Below are positions 1-12,492 of a stretch of 64,000 nt of DNA, piece after piece. Origin of the DNA: Citrus sinensis (Eukaryota > Streptophyta > Magnoliopsida > Sapindales > Rutaceae); assembly GCF_022201045.2 (NCBI RefSeq), contig NC_068557.1, forward strand, positions 4,464,001 through 4,528,000. Direction: 5' to 3'. The number at the start of each line of letters is the position of its first letter. Within the stretch, counting starts at the first letter, position 1. The notes below the pieces were generated by a model. It made no database searches. It saw only the letters and a list, made by a program, of their open reading frames with translations, and was not told the DNA's origin. Both the position numbers and the translations under genes were made by a program.

Positions 1-271
1 TTCTTCTTCTTTTTTTCATTACAGGTTAGTCTTCCAAGGATATTGCAATTAATTTGGTTTGGTTTGGGTTCAGTTTGGACTTTTCATAAATGGGCTAAGC
101 TAATTTTGCTTTAAGCGATGCTACTATCACCACCCCTCTATGTTCATAGCTCTATTCTTAATTAAATTTATATTAACGAGCAAAAATAAATATAATTAAA
201 ATTGAATATAAATTCTTTTTATTATTAACTCTTCACACCCCACCAATTACTGTACTAGAGTTCTTTTAAAA

Positions 272-303
<32 letters not shown>

Positions 304-1318
304 CGCACCATTGAAGCTCAAATCAAGATCTAAACCCTAAAAAAGTAGTTATTTATCAAACAATGGAGTTAGACTCTAACTTCTATTGGAAATCTTTCTT
401 ATTTTGGCCTTAATTTTTTATTTTTTCTCAGATAAAAATTTTGCAAAACTTGATGATGAACATTCAATAAATTTGATAAATGTTTTATTTTAATTTTTCT
501 AAAAAACTTTGATAGTTAACCACTTAAATTGGTCTGTTTTGCACTTCAAAATCATTTTGAATTGGGGGAAAAAGTTCCTATATTAGACCTGAAATAAGGA
601 GTTTATGAAGTGGGAGCATAGCCAAAAAAAGAAAATACCAAGATTGATTTAATTAATTAATTTATGTACTTGTATGTAATTTTATCTATGTAAAAAGCAA
701 TCAATGCAAAGTGCTTTTTATAAGAATATTGAAGGGGGATTGATAGGTCTTTCTTTGGGCGTTTCATAGTTGGGCTTAAATCTTAATTCAGTTATAAAAT
801 GCGTGTAAATTTCTTTTTTAATAAATTTTGATGGATCTCCTATCGATCTTTTTAAAGTATTATTTAAATTCTTTAAATTCTTTCTAATATTAAAAAAATA
901 CTTATTTTACTTATATTTTATTAAAAAAAATTTATTTTTATTATCATTTCGTAACAAAGAGATTGCCCCACTTACATTATAAACGTATAAAGACTTTTTC
1001 ACAGGACTAATGGCCGATTGGTTAAAATGCGTTTAAGGTTGACGGAAGGCAATTTTGTCCTTGCACATAATATAAAGATTAAAAACTGAAAATGAAAGGG
1101 CCCTTTGCATACAAATTCTCATATAAATAAAAGCCTAGGAGTAGAAAGCAGAAAGGAGAGTTACTGTTGAGTCAGAAGATTGAAAACTGATTGCGTATCA
1201 CTCAGGATTACGGCCTCAACCTCAACCATTTGATATATATAACGAAATAATTAAGTAATTAATTTTTTTAAAAAAAAGAAAGAAAGATTCAGATTCAGAG
1301 AGAAGAAAAAAAGGGGGG
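1..1318. other. Intergenic DNA upstream of the eIF2B gamma gene
   Basis: AT-rich DNA without a convincing coding frame. It holds an (AT)n run at about 275-302. The last 130 bases before the start codon are purine-rich (runs of aaag and aagg) and probably form the 5' UTR of the next gene. I see no transposon ends here. Confidence 0.6.
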
Positions 1319-4300
1319 ATGGATTTCCAAGTGGTGGTGTTGGCTGGTGGCACTTCAAAGAAATTAGTTCCGCTGGTGTCTAAGGTCTCTCACTCAAAAT
1401 CTCTTCTCCTCCATTCTCCCTCTTTTTAATTTGCTTTTGCTTTACAAAATCCTTTTTTTTTTTTTGTTTGGTTTTGATTGCAGGAGGTGCCAAAAGCCCT
1501 ACTTCCGGTGGCCAATCGACCGGTTCTCTCATACGTGTTGGAGCAATTAGAGCTCAGCAATATTAAGGATCTTATAGTTGTACGTTTTGTTTCTCCCTTT
1601 GGTTTTTAGCTTTTTGTTTTGTGTTTTTGCTTATCAGTGCTAATGGTATTGGTGGCTTTTAGGTTGTTGAAGGGGCAGATGCCGCTCTCCGTGTTGGTGG
1701 TTGGATTTCAGCAGCTTATGTTGATCGTCTACATGTCGAGGTTGGTTTTTTAACCTTTCCCTTAATCAATTTTTTTTTTTTTTTGTGGTTGTAAGAAGAT
1801 TTAATTGAATGTTGTTAGTATCTCATCATTAGTCCAGGACTGTGGTAGTTATCACTTATTAGGTCTTAGTTTTGTATAAAATTCTTGGTTTCATGGTGTT
1901 GGTGGTTTCTGAGGCATTCCACTTACTTGTTTGCATTATCACCCCAATTTAGAGGATGAGATTGTCTTGAATTCTTTTCTGAGGGCTTTTGTGTGATAAG
2001 CATTTTGATCTTTTAAGCTAACTCTTGGTTTAACTGGTAGACTAATGCGTAGAGGGGAAAAATCATAGTATTGCTAATCTCACATTGATAGTGCTATCTT
2101 TCCCCTGCAGTTGGTTCTTACTATATGAAATCGAATACCCTAATTAACTACTATCAATTTTTGATATCCACAAGGCATCTTGGAAACTGCAACCAAATCC
2201 CTTTTATGTTGCGCTATTTCTTAATTTGGTTGTCCAGCGCAAATTTATTGAGAGTGTCCGCAGCCTTCATCATAAAGGTCCCTGAGAGTCAAAAGCAATT
2301 TCAACCTCTAAACTGTGTGGCAATTATTAACAGTTCAGTTCTTATTAGTTTATGTGAGAAGCAATAATCGATAATGTCTTAAATGTCAGTAACTATGACA
2401 TGGCTTGTGGCACCTTGATGTGATGATAATGAAGACTTGAAGCTTCAATGATAAAAGGCAGGGGTCTAAAGAGTTTGAGGCATGGCTTTTGTGTGAGATT
2501 GTGTCTGTTTTCATATATGGGCATATTGGTGTCCTTTTAATTTTATTTTTGTTGTTTTTTTTCATGTAATTTTGTGCTTCATTGCAAGAAATATAATCAA
2601 GTAGGCTATCCCCTTGTTAAGGAATTAGTGGCCTTTTGTAGCTGTGTCAAACTCATCAATTATGTAATTTTCTTTGTATACTCCCAATAACTTTAAAGTT
2701 TATATATAATTTGATGAATATTGTTTCAGTGTTGTTAATAATCATCTGCTTCCCCACTTCTCTTTTTCAACTGTATTTCAAATGAAGCTTTCAAAGTTAT
2801 GTGTATATATATCTCACCCAAATGAATGAGAAGATTGGAATAGATAGGGTTTTGTACTTCCTAGATGTCCTGTGGAAAATGAAATCTTTTGACTCTCTGC
2901 TGGTTTTGATTAATCCTAGACGTGATTAACTTCAACGGCCTTCAACAGGAGTAGGACGTTCCACTAAGGGTACATATCAACCCTCTTGCTTTAACTCGTC
3001 TGTCGAAAAACGCATGCTTGGAATAATTATTCTGTTACTTGTTTTCATTAGAGAATCAATTTCATACAATGATTGGGCTGATAATATCCATGCAAGAGTT
3101 CCTATCACTTATGTCTGGCATTCAAGTTATGGGGTGTAAGTGGAAGGTGATAACAAGGTTCCTGACCGGATTGGAAATCAATAGAATTGTGTTTGGGAAT
3201 AGTAGAGTCCACTGGACTATAATTCATGCAGCAGGAACTTAATCACTGCTAGCTCTTATCTTTTAGGCTTGTGTTGCACAATAGTCAAGACCAGTTGAAT
3301 TATCATCAAAGTAATGAAACTATAACCTCCCTTTGGGACAAAGGAGATTAAGGGCTGAGAGATAATCAGTCGTTGAAAAAAATTTGCATTATTTTAAACG
3401 TTGACTACTGATGAGTTGTGAAGAGTCACTCTGTGTTAAACTCACAATTAGTTTAATAGAAGGCTTTTTCTCGCAGAAGAAAGTGCGGGCTATTTTCTGT
3501 TATTTTTTGGAGTCCCTTTTCAATTCTCTATCTCTAGAAAGTTCTGGAGCTTCAGGGATACACTGTTAGAGTTCAGGTGATGTGCATTCTGTTCTGGAAG
3601 TTCAGTCTTCAATTTGTGTCAGTCTGTGCAATTATGCAACATTTGTCTCTTTAGCTGATTTCTTGAATATACATACAAGTTATCTGTGTTTTATCCTAAA
3701 AATTTCTGCTAGGAAATAATCTACTTTTTTAATATCATTGCGAAGCCTTTGAGCTTTTCACCCACTTTAAAGTTTCTTGGAACCCAAGGTAACACATTCA
3801 CAGATGTGCCTGAATTTGATATAGTGTTAAATCACAAGACTTATTTGTATTTTAGTCGTCTTATTAGTCCTTTATGTTTTGAACCTACCAAGTCTTCTCT
3901 GCGTAAAGTCTGGAATCTTGAATTTTATTTTTACAAGGTGTTGGGGCCTTATATCAACTTAAGAACTAATTTGTATTATCCGTCTAATACGATATATACA
4001 TAATATATCTGAAATCTTGCAGGTTGCTACAGTCCCTGAGGATGTTGGAACTGCTGGTGCGCTCCGGGCTATTGCTCATCACTTGACTGCAAAAGATGTT
4101 TTGGTGAGCACTGACATCCTTAGTGGTCTTTGAGTTGCAGAAATGTGTTTATTTATTCCCATTGGTACACAATGTGCCTGCAGGTTGTGAGTGGTGATCT
4201 TGTTTCTGATGTTCCGCCGGGTGCAGTTACGGCTGCTCATAGACGACATGACGCTGTGGTGACTGCAATGATTTGCTCTGTTCCTGTTAGCGGCCTATCG

Positions 4301-7300
4301 GAGGCAGGATCGTCTGGTGCAAAAGACAAAACCAAGAAACCCGGGCGCTACAACATTATAGGAATGGACCCCACAAAGCAATTTCTGTTACACATAGCTA
4401 CAGGTTCAATATTTGAATTTTAATTCTAATAATATTAGAATTCGTCCTTATTTTTGAATTGGTAAATTTTGATAGGGGCTGAACTTGAGAAAGATACTCG
4501 AATTCGAAAGAGCATTCTCCGTGCTGTTGGGCAGGTGAAAGATTTCCATCTGCCTCTTATCTTAATTGCATTTTGTTAATATGGTATCTAGTCTTGTTGA
4601 GCTGTGATGTTCGCATAGCACGGTGTACTCTCACATCTCTCGTTATCAAGCTATATAAAACATTCTTGAGTGCTCAGGATGAAATATCACTTTTACACCA
4701 TTTGACAAAACTCTAGATTTGGGGGATATTTGCATTTCAGTCCCCAATGTTTTTTAAAGTGCCACTTATGTGCCTCTGTCTAGTGTATTACGGCTGACTT
4801 CATTATGCTGTTAACAATACATCAGAAATGCCATTTTGCCCTTGAGCTTAGCAATAGTTGAAAACAGCATTTAAAATATTTTCTTTTGGAGACATTACCT
4901 AAAAGAGTTAGTTTGAGCAACAGAGTCAAAATACCCTCAAGATCAAATGCTTATATATATATATATATACACACACACAGAGTAAATGAAAATGTGGCAC
5001 AAACAATGTCAGTAGCTTTTCATTTGAATGGTAATGCCTCTTGGGGTGCTACAAGAGATTTGAGGTTTGATTCCTGGTCACATTGGGGCAGAAAGAGGGG
5101 TTTGGTTTATATTAATCTAATATTTAAAGAAAAAAAAGCCTAAAAGTAAATGTCACAGAAAAGTTAACTGTCATTTTGTCAATTTATAGGTCCAGGGATA
5201 AGATGATGTTTCTGATGTTATGTTAACTTGCACAGTGAAGTTCACAGGTCAAGGGACCACTGCCACTTTGCCTATGTGCCCATTTTGTGAAACCTATGGT
5301 TTTTTGTCAATAAATCAAGGAGATGTACATATCCCTAGTTAGTGATACCATTCAAACCTTTCTCTGCACTGTCTATATTTAAGAATGTTGTAACTCCTTG
5401 ACTGAGTTTCTATCCAGTATGCATTCCAGTCCCTACAATTATTGCAGTAGTCAATGATTTCTATTTTCTACCCTCGTAACTTTTTCGTTGAAAGAAACTA
5501 AATTATCTTAAAATTACATCTTTCTAAGTTAAATGTCCATCAAACTACTGTTAAGTTGACTAGATCAACTTGTTTCTTTTAACTAATGTTCTTATTTTCA
5601 TATATTCTTGTAGATGGATATTCGAGCTGATTTAATGGATGCCCATATGTACGCATTCAATAGGTCTGTCTCTTTGCTCTTCTGCTTCCAAGTTATCTTT
5701 TAAATACGTTCTTATATGTGCTTCTTTCTTATTTTTCTCTTTGCATCCCTCCCAGATCTGTTCTGCAAGAGGTTCTAGATCAGAAGGATAAATTTCAAAG
5801 CTTAAAACAGGATGTTCTACCTTATCTTGTTCGGAGCCAGCTGGTTAGTTTGATAATTCCTGCATATTCATTGTTGTTGGAAACATCTTTTCCCCCTCTC
5901 TCATATCTGTGATCTGTTTCATGATTCATACGCATTAGAAATCAGAGATATTGATAAATGGTGCACCACAAGGACAGCAAGCAAAAGAAAATGGAAATGA
6001 CAAAGTTAGCTACCGAATCCTTGCTAATGCATCTACTCCAAGCTTTCATGAACTCTATGCATTGGGTCCTAATGGCTCTGCTCCTGTCCGAAGAACCCAT
6101 AAATGCTGTGTTTACATTGCCAGCAACAGCAAGTACTGTGTGCGGTTAAATTCCATTCAAGCATTTATGGACATCAATCGGGATGTGAGTTCAGACAGCA
6201 TATCAACATATCTAATACGTTTTTACTTAATTTTACCCTGATGTACTTCTGCTTGATTCAGTAGTGCTTATTTTCATTTTTTAATGTGTCAGGTCATAGG
6301 TGAGGCAAACCATCTGTCAGGTTATAACTTCTCTGCTCAGAATAACATTATTCATCCTTCGGCAGAGCTTGGATCTAAAACTACTGTAAGTTCAAGTCTA
6401 TGCTAATACAAATTTTTCCAGTTGAAAACTAGTCCGCACTCCAGATAATTGCTAATTTGCTACCAGTAACCAGTCTACGTATATTTTGTGGTTTACTAAG
6501 GCTGTTATTGTTGCACTTCCCTGGACACTCAGCAATTGGCTTGATAATTGTAGGTGGGACCACATTGTATGCTGGGGGAGGGTTCACAAATGGGTGACAA
6601 ATGTAGTGTAAAACGATCTGTAATTGGCCGCCACTGCCGGATAGGTTCAAATGTAAAGGTATGGTGATTTCTTATTTGTTGACTTCAGAAAAGTTTAATT
6701 TGGACTGGATGACAAATTGCTGTCGGTAAAACTGTGTGGTCAAATTACATAGCTATTTTTGTTTTCTGAAGTTGAAAAGAAAGCTAATATGTGGGCTAAG
6801 ATAATTATCTTTATTTTAACCTTTAGTTCTTTCATGTGTATGCAGGTTGTTAATTCAGTTGTGATGAATCATGTTACCATTGGAGATGGTTGTTCAATCC
6901 AAGGTTCTGTGATTTGCAGCAATGCACAGCTCCAAGAGCGTGTTGCACTGAAAGATTGTCAAGTACTCTTTCTCTCTACCTCTGTATTTTTGTCTCTGTC
7001 AAGTAATGAATATTTGTGACTTAAAACTGACTCTAAATTTTTCTAGCTGTCCATTTATCATAATCCATTGGTTTAGGGTGTAATGTTAATTGAAGTCAGG
7101 ACGGCATGTTTCATTTGGCAACTTAACAACTCTGTAAACCTTGGATTGCAATAGATGAATGCTTTGGAGTCTATGGCTCAGTTAAAATTAAAATTCTTTG
7201 TAACAGTAGGTTGACCTTATATAAATATCGATAGACTTAATACACTTCTGGTTGATAAACTATGATGTTACCCTCCTCCGCAGGTTGGACAAGGTTATGT

Positions 7301-7355
7301 GGTTTCTGCAGGCTGTGAGTACAAGGGAGAGTCCTTGGCCAGAAAAGAGAAATGA
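1319..7355 (+). CDS. EIF2B3: Translation initiation factor eIF2B subunit gamma
   Basis: This is the gamma subunit of eIF2B, the cytosolic guanine-nucleotide exchange factor that recharges eIF2 with GTP; gamma and epsilon form the catalytic sub-complex. Thirteen coding exons are inferred: 1319-1384, 1484-1579, 1663-1740, 4023-4103, 4184-4403, 4476-4534, 5614-5663, 5756-5843, 5939-6184, 6293-6385, 6554-6658, 6846-6962 and 7284-7355. They join in frame to 456 residues, the family's usual length in plants. The N-terminus has the nucleotidyltransferase-like start (VVLAGG at residues 5-10, then PKALLPVANRP). From about residue 345 the chain turns into left-handed beta-helix hexapeptide repeats (VIGRHCRIGSNVKV, VTIGDGCSIQGSVIC). 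Intron 3 is long (about 2.3 kb). The gene converges on the dioxygenase, with 518 bp between the two stop codons. Confidence 0.95.
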
Positions 7356-7873
7356 ATACCAATGTCAATGAGTCATGTTATTCTTGCAGCATGTTTTATC
7401 ATTTTTGTTTTTCGGTTAACTGCTGGCGGTTTCATACATGGCAAGGCAAGAGAAATGCGGATCCTAGATAGTGTCATTCTGGCTTTCTGTTGAGTTATTG
7501 TAACTAAATTGTTGCGTTGCTTGTATCTGATCGAGGTTATTCCATGTATTCTAGTGACACAGACGACGAGATTTGTAGAATACCAATTTTGTCATCTCCT
7601 CACAGAAAGATGTTCAAATTTATTAAGAACTGAAAATGAAGCATTTTTCTTGCAGCAAGTGTTTCTTCTTCTCCAGTCATTTCTCCTGGTGAAAGATTGT
7701 CTCGTTCTATTTTCTATCAATAGTGATGTATCTTATAACTCTGTAATCATGTTGATGGCCAGAAACGAGACTTTTATTTTGAATTAAGGGATATGATTAT
7801 TACAATGAAAAGAAACTGGAATTTCATGCATGGAAAGAAGGCTACTCACATCCCTATCGTTATTATTTTCCCA

Positions 7874-9043
7874 TCATATTCTTGCATAGTCAATGGTCTT
7901 CTTCCCATCATGGGGTTTACTGAAGTAGAAGTTGAAGTAATCTGAGAAAACAAGTTGCTTGTATATTGGTATCTCTCCACTTTCTGGCAAAGGACCGAAA
8001 ACGGCATCAGGTGCAGGGTTCACAAAGATGGGAACTGAAACCCTGTTCTTGATTTTATTGGCAACAACTCGATGCTCGATACTTTTGTATTTATCATTGC
8101 TTATTATCTGCAGCACATCACCAATGTTAATCACAAGGGCCCCTTTGATTGGAGGGACGTGGATCCAGGTGTCATCCTCTATCCCTCTCACGTAAAGCCC
8201 ACCAATATCATCTTGAAGAAGAACAGTAATGGTTGATATATCGGAGTGAGGTCCTACTCCAGCTGTGAGTTGTGGGTTTGGACACTTTGGGTAGTAGTTG
8301 AGGTTGATTCTTGGCGAACCCATTAGAGTATGTTGTGTGTCTCTGTCAAAATCCTTCACATTGAGTCCTTTCAATAGCACCTGTAATAGATTCTTTATGA
8401 CAATTTCAGCCTTTTTCATGTATTCTAGCACTTCATCCCTACAAGCAAGCCAATAGCTCTCAATCGTTATTATATAACAGCAGTTACATAGAATTTCTTC
8501 AGAACAGAAAGTAAAAAAAAAAATTCCAAAAATTACATACTTGCAAACTGGTGGCCATAGAGCAGAAGCCTGATCATTTCCAGGGATGTACTGGAAGCTC
8601 AGGTAATCTCTCCATTCCAAAGCCACCTCGGCCTGAGGAGAAAAGCTTGTTGCTAAGAACACAGTTTCAGATGGCGAAGCTCCTTTGTAATACTTGCTCC
8701 TTTGCTCATTTGGCAACCCAAAGAAACTATGAGCTGCGTCCGTGATATTTTCAAGAACCTGTAGAGGAATTCCATGATTGATTATTTGAAAGAAACCCCA
8801 CTTACCTGATGCTTCGCAGATTGATTTGATGACCTCAGGATCATCCCAATTTGAGACATCGATGATGAGAATTGAGTCTTGAGAAACTACTTTGGTCAAG
8901 TCGAATCTTTGCTGAGGAGGTAGAATATATCTCTCGGGAACTTTTTGAATGCCTGAATCAACTAGACCCGTTATTCCATTGCCTCTATTTACTACAAAAT
9001 CGGTGACATCATCAAATGAGTTCGGAATTGTTGAAGAAGACAT
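7874..9043 (-). CDS. 2-oxoglutarate/Fe(II) dioxygenase, feruloyl-CoA 6'-hydroxylase (F6'H) family
   Basis: Family members ortho-hydroxylate CoA-activated hydroxycinnamates in the cytosol, and the product lactonises to a coumarin such as scopoletin. There are two exons, 9043-8541 and 8438-7874, with a 102-bp intron (gtatgt...gtag) that happens to stay open in frame. Spliced length is 355 residues, close to the family's roughly 360. Iron ligands are visible as H232 and D234 (PHSDIST) and H290 (EHRVV); the 2-oxoglutarate-binding pair is R300/S302 (RVS). The C-terminal HDGKKTIDYARI and the N-terminal VTDFVVNRGNGITGL are typical of F6'H-like proteins. Substrate (feruloyl-, p-coumaroyl- or caffeoyl-CoA) cannot be read from the sequence. 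A hAT MITE lies 88 bp upstream of the start codon, so it may affect the promoter or 5' UTR. Confidence 0.9.
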   Translation of the reverse strand: MSSSTIPNSFDDVTDFVVNRGNGITGLVDSGIQKVPERYILPPQQRFDLTKVVSQDSILIIDVSNWDDPEVIKSICEASGKWGFFQIINHGIPLQVLENITDAAHSFFGLPNEQRSKYYKGASPSETVFLATSFSPQAEVALEWRDYLSFQYIPGNDQASALWPPVCKYVIFGIFFFTFCSEEILCNCCYIITIESYWLACRDEVLEYMKKAEIVIKNLLQVLLKGLNVKDFDRDTQHTLMGSPRINLNYYPKCPNPQLTAGVGPHSDISTITVLLQDDIGGLYVRGIEDDTWIHVPPIKGALVINIGDVLQIISNDKYKSIEHRVVANKIKNRVSVPIFVNPAPDAVFGPLPESGEIPIYKQLVFSDYFNFYFSKPHDGKKTIDYARI

Positions 9044-9130
9044 TACTGCGCCTATGCAGATACGATAACTGCGAGTTCGGTCGCTTGTCAGATATTCTTT
9101 TTTGTAGTGGTTGGTGCCTGATCTCGGACG

Positions 9131-9542
9131 TAGGGATGGTAAAACCCCGGGCCGGGTCCAGGTATCGCAATGACCGGACCTGATCCGGATGCATATATGT
9201 CGGGGTCAGGTTGTGTCGAGCTTTAATATGAGTATCCGGGTTTTATAATTTTTTAATATTATGTGTATTTTTTATTTTTTGGTAATTTTATAAGTTTTAA
9301 ATTTATTTTAATAAAATTTGACATGAAAATATGAACTTTAAATGTTTAAAATTTTATATATATGTAATAAATGAAACAAATAAATATAAATATTTAAAAT
9401 AATATTTTTTATAATATTTTTAATAAAATTCGGGTTTCAAATTTATCAAGTGATGCTTAAGACCAGCCCGACTTCAATACCCGGCCCAAAACGCCTGGGT
9501 ACGGTCCGGGTCTGGACCGAACGGATATTTTTACCACCCCTA
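9131..9542. mobile_element. hAT-type MITE, 412 bp
   Basis: Terminal inverted repeats: tagggatggtaaaa at the left end and its near-complement ttttaccacccccta-type end on the right (one mismatch in 14). Flanking 8-bp target duplication is ctcggacg (9123-9130) versus ctcagacg (9543-9550), one mismatch. Both sub-terminal regions are rich in ccgggtc-like motifs, as in many plant hAT elements, and the centre is AT-rich without a coding frame. An 8-bp duplication plus a TAGGG-type terminus supports hAT. Confidence 0.85.
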
Positions 9543-9550
9543 CTCAGACG

Positions 9551-10290
9551 TTTCATCCCTTTCGCCGAGTTATATTAAAATTTTAAATTAATAAATTACA
9601 CCAAAAGGATCAAATTAGTCTATAACAAATTAATAATATACCATAAGTTACGTCGGGTTCAAAATAAGAAAACTAATATTCGACCATAGGTTATGTTGGG
9701 TTCAATATAATGGCTAACAACGTAAACATAATATTAAAGAGAATAGAAAGGAGTATAGATAGGATATTAAAATTAAGTTTTCATTTTATTTTTTTGTTGA
9801 TGTGATATTCATTCATTCGATTTTAAAATAATAATTCTATAAAATATAAAAATTATTATTTAATAGATGAGTGATACATCGAATCCAATAGATAATAATT
9901 CTTTAAGCAAATGCTGAGTTACAATTATTGTAACTTAGAGGCTCCCAATTCTTTATATTATTTTATAAAAATTAATTCCATATAAGTATACGCTACACAT
10001 TCTTTATAACCTAAAAAATTAAAAAAAAAAAACTTAAACTCACTGGGATCAAAAGATCTAATAAAAAATGAGTCTAACATAATTTACCCAGCTTAATTAT
10101 TATTATAAGTGAGTCACATTTTAATTGAAAAATAAAATCATTGTAAGCTCTGAACCAATAAAATAATAAAAGATAAAATTAAAATTATAAAAAAAAATAT
10201 TAGAGCATCACTAAAAGACTTTTCAAATGAAACTTTACTTCTCATACGAGAAGCTACGTGAGTATGACAAAACTTTAGAGGCTGTATAAT
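9551..10290. other. AT-rich intergenic stretch
   Basis: Low-complexity AT-rich DNA with no recognisable gene, RNA or clear element end. It separates the hAT MITE from the LINE relic. Confidence 0.5.
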
Positions 10291-10680
10291 ATTAAGGTCT
10301 TAACCTTGTGTGGAATTGGGGCATTCGATTTTAGAGGCAGAGGTCGATAGCCTTTGCATACCGCGTATGATGGAAACTAGAGATCATACCCCGATTGTGC
10401 ACACTGCTTTGATAAATTCGATCAAAAATCTTCTCTTGAAGGATTGGCATGTTTTATTTCGACATATATATCTATTGCAAAGCCAACTTTGCAGCTGATT
10501 TTTTAGTTAAGAATCCAGGACCTTTGCCTCCTGGATTTCATGTCTTTCAGGAGCCTCCAACAGGACTTGGTCCTTGACTCCTTGGCTTTCTGATGATACG
10601 TACGGGATGAGAATTTCCAGATCTATAATATCTTAGCTTGGCTGAGCCTTTTTGTACCAAAAAATAAATAAAATAAAAGT
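10291..10680 (+). pseudogene. LINE (non-LTR retrotransposon) 3' end with RNase H remnant
   Basis: In one frame the DNA reads LEAEVDSLCIPRMM...IVHTALINSIKNLL...FRHIY. After a frameshift near 10465-10475 it continues as ANFAADFLVKNPGPLPPGFH and VFQEPP. The order D...I...L, then hxxREANxAADxLAK, then a Pro-rich tail ending in PP, is the C-terminal RNase H domain found in plant LINEs and in related genomic copies. The catalytic core is broken by the shift and the upstream reverse transcriptase is absent, so this is a 5'-truncated dead copy. It ends near ctgagcctttttgtaccaaa followed by an A-rich tail (10640-10680), which fits a LINE 3' end. Confidence 0.7.
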
Positions 10681-11039
10681 TACGTATGTAAAAAGAGTTG
10701 TAAAAAACTTTTTCAAATGAGATTTTTAATTGAAATAGTACTTCTCTCTCTCCAATATTATATTATTTCTATCTTATTACTCTTGAAGATAGAGAAATAT
10801 TATAATTGTTATTATTTTGGTGGAAGAAATAATTTGATTAAAATATAAATTTATAGTTATTTAAAGATTCTTTTAGGAAGGGGCTTTCCTTTTTCACCTT
10901 TCTATTTACTACATAAGTAAATAAATAAATATTTGAAAGAAAAATTAAAAGAGTTTTTTAATACATAATGCTTTAACAAAGTGATTCAATACCATAATTA
11001 TTTTATAACAATAATAATTGAAATTTTAACAACTGAACT

Positions 11040-11141
11040 TTAAGTTAAGTCCAATTCCAATTATTATGTATTTTTTATTTATTAAATAATAAATTTTATA
11101 ACTGATGTTCAGCATTACTCATTGCAGCACAAACTTCCCAC

Positions 11142-11172
<31 letters not shown>

Positions 11173-11445
11173 GTTGTTGTTGTTGTTGTTGTTGAATATT
11201 ATATACAATACGCACAACCAAATCTTAGGACAAGATACGCAGGAGAGAACAATTTTTTCAGACATTGTGGACCAAAGCCCAACAAGCAACTGCCTACTAA
11301 AGTCCAATACGTATAAAACACAACCTCATAGAGATTCAAACCCGAGATACCGATCAATCCGAACATCCGATCAAGGATCCGGGTTGTTGGCAAACTAGCC
11401 GCCGATATAGAATAACAAACAACAAATGAAAACTTACAAAAATTA
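11040..11445. repeat. Tandem duplication, copy 1
   Basis: First copy of an unidentified segment that recurs, interrupted, at 11446-13535. Shared landmarks are gcacaaacttcccact, cagacattgtggaccaaagc, the stretch around tcatagagattcaaacccg, and aacaacaaatgaaaactta. Copy 1 also contains an (ATT)n-(GTT)n microsatellite at about 11140-11195 that is much shorter in copy 2. No coding frame is convincing; the frames crossing the microsatellite are artefacts. Confidence 0.75.
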
Positions 11446-11501
11446 TTTTGTATTTTTTATTTATTAAATGATAAATTTTATAACTGATCTTTAGTATTAC
11501 T

Positions 11502-12305
11502 TAGGTCATGTTTGGGAGTTAGGATTAAGCATGGGATTGGATTAACTTTGGGATTAAATATTTTATCTATTTGCTTGGATTGGATTAGGGAGGACTAAAT
11601 TTAAATTTAGTCCTTAAATCATAGGATTAACAATCCCAATTTATAAGTGGGTTTAGATGGGATTAGAATAAGAGAAAAAGATTTATTCATATTTCTTTCA
11701 TAAATAACACTATTTTTTACTTGTAACCTAAAATTTAATTAATTAATTATTTATTTTATTCATGATTTACTTGAATTTATTTTTTATTTTTTTATAGTCT
11801 AATTAAATTGGTACTTTTACTCCAATAAAATTAACTATTTAATAATTCGTTATAATAATTGATTGTATTAAATTTAATAATCACCAATGTAATATTAAAA
11901 ATAATCATGAAAATTAATAATACAAGTAAATAATTGATTTTATTTATACATTATTTGCTAACTTTTTGATAAAATAAAATATATCTAAATATCTAATAAA
12001 AATTAATTAAATAATTAAATAGTTTTATTAATTTATACTTGTTTATTATAATTATGACTACCCAATAACTAATTTACTACATATATTAATGCTCTTGTTA
12101 ATTACTTTTAAATTAATTTTAATTATTACTCTTAAATATTCATAAATATTTTTTTGTATTTAAATATGATTTAACATTGACCAATCCGATATTTTATCAA
12201 ACATAATATATAACATAATATAATTTAACTTAATCCAATCTAACTTAATCTGGTCCAATTCTAATAATTAGTTCAATCCAATCCAACATGTCAAACATAA
12301 CCTAA
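11502..12305. mobile_element. DNA transposon or large MITE, about 800 bp, superfamily uncertain
   Basis: The ends are imperfect inverted repeats: aggtcatgtttgg near 11503 and its counterpart caaacataacct ending near 12304. Sub-terminal repeats of the type ggattggatta on the left and taatccaatctaactta on the right extend the symmetry. The interior is AT-rich and non-coding. Comparison with copy 1 shows that this block is extra DNA. A clean target duplication is not visible, so the exact ends are uncertain by some 20 bases. Confidence 0.6.
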
Positions 12306-12492
12306 TTGAATTAGGATTCCAGCACAAACTTCCCACTAATATTTGTATTTATTACTATTATTTTTGAATTTTTTATTTTTTTTCAGACATTGTGGACCAA
12401 AGCCCAACACGCATGACGCAATGGTCTACTAAAGTCCGATACGTGTAACACACAACCTCATAGAGATTCAAACCCGAGATGCCGATCAGGCC

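Noticed and set aside
11105-11398. Open frames on both strands crossing the ATT/GTT microsatellite
   Set aside because: Leu/Ile/Val or Asn homopolymers are direct translations of the repeat, and nothing outside it looks coding.
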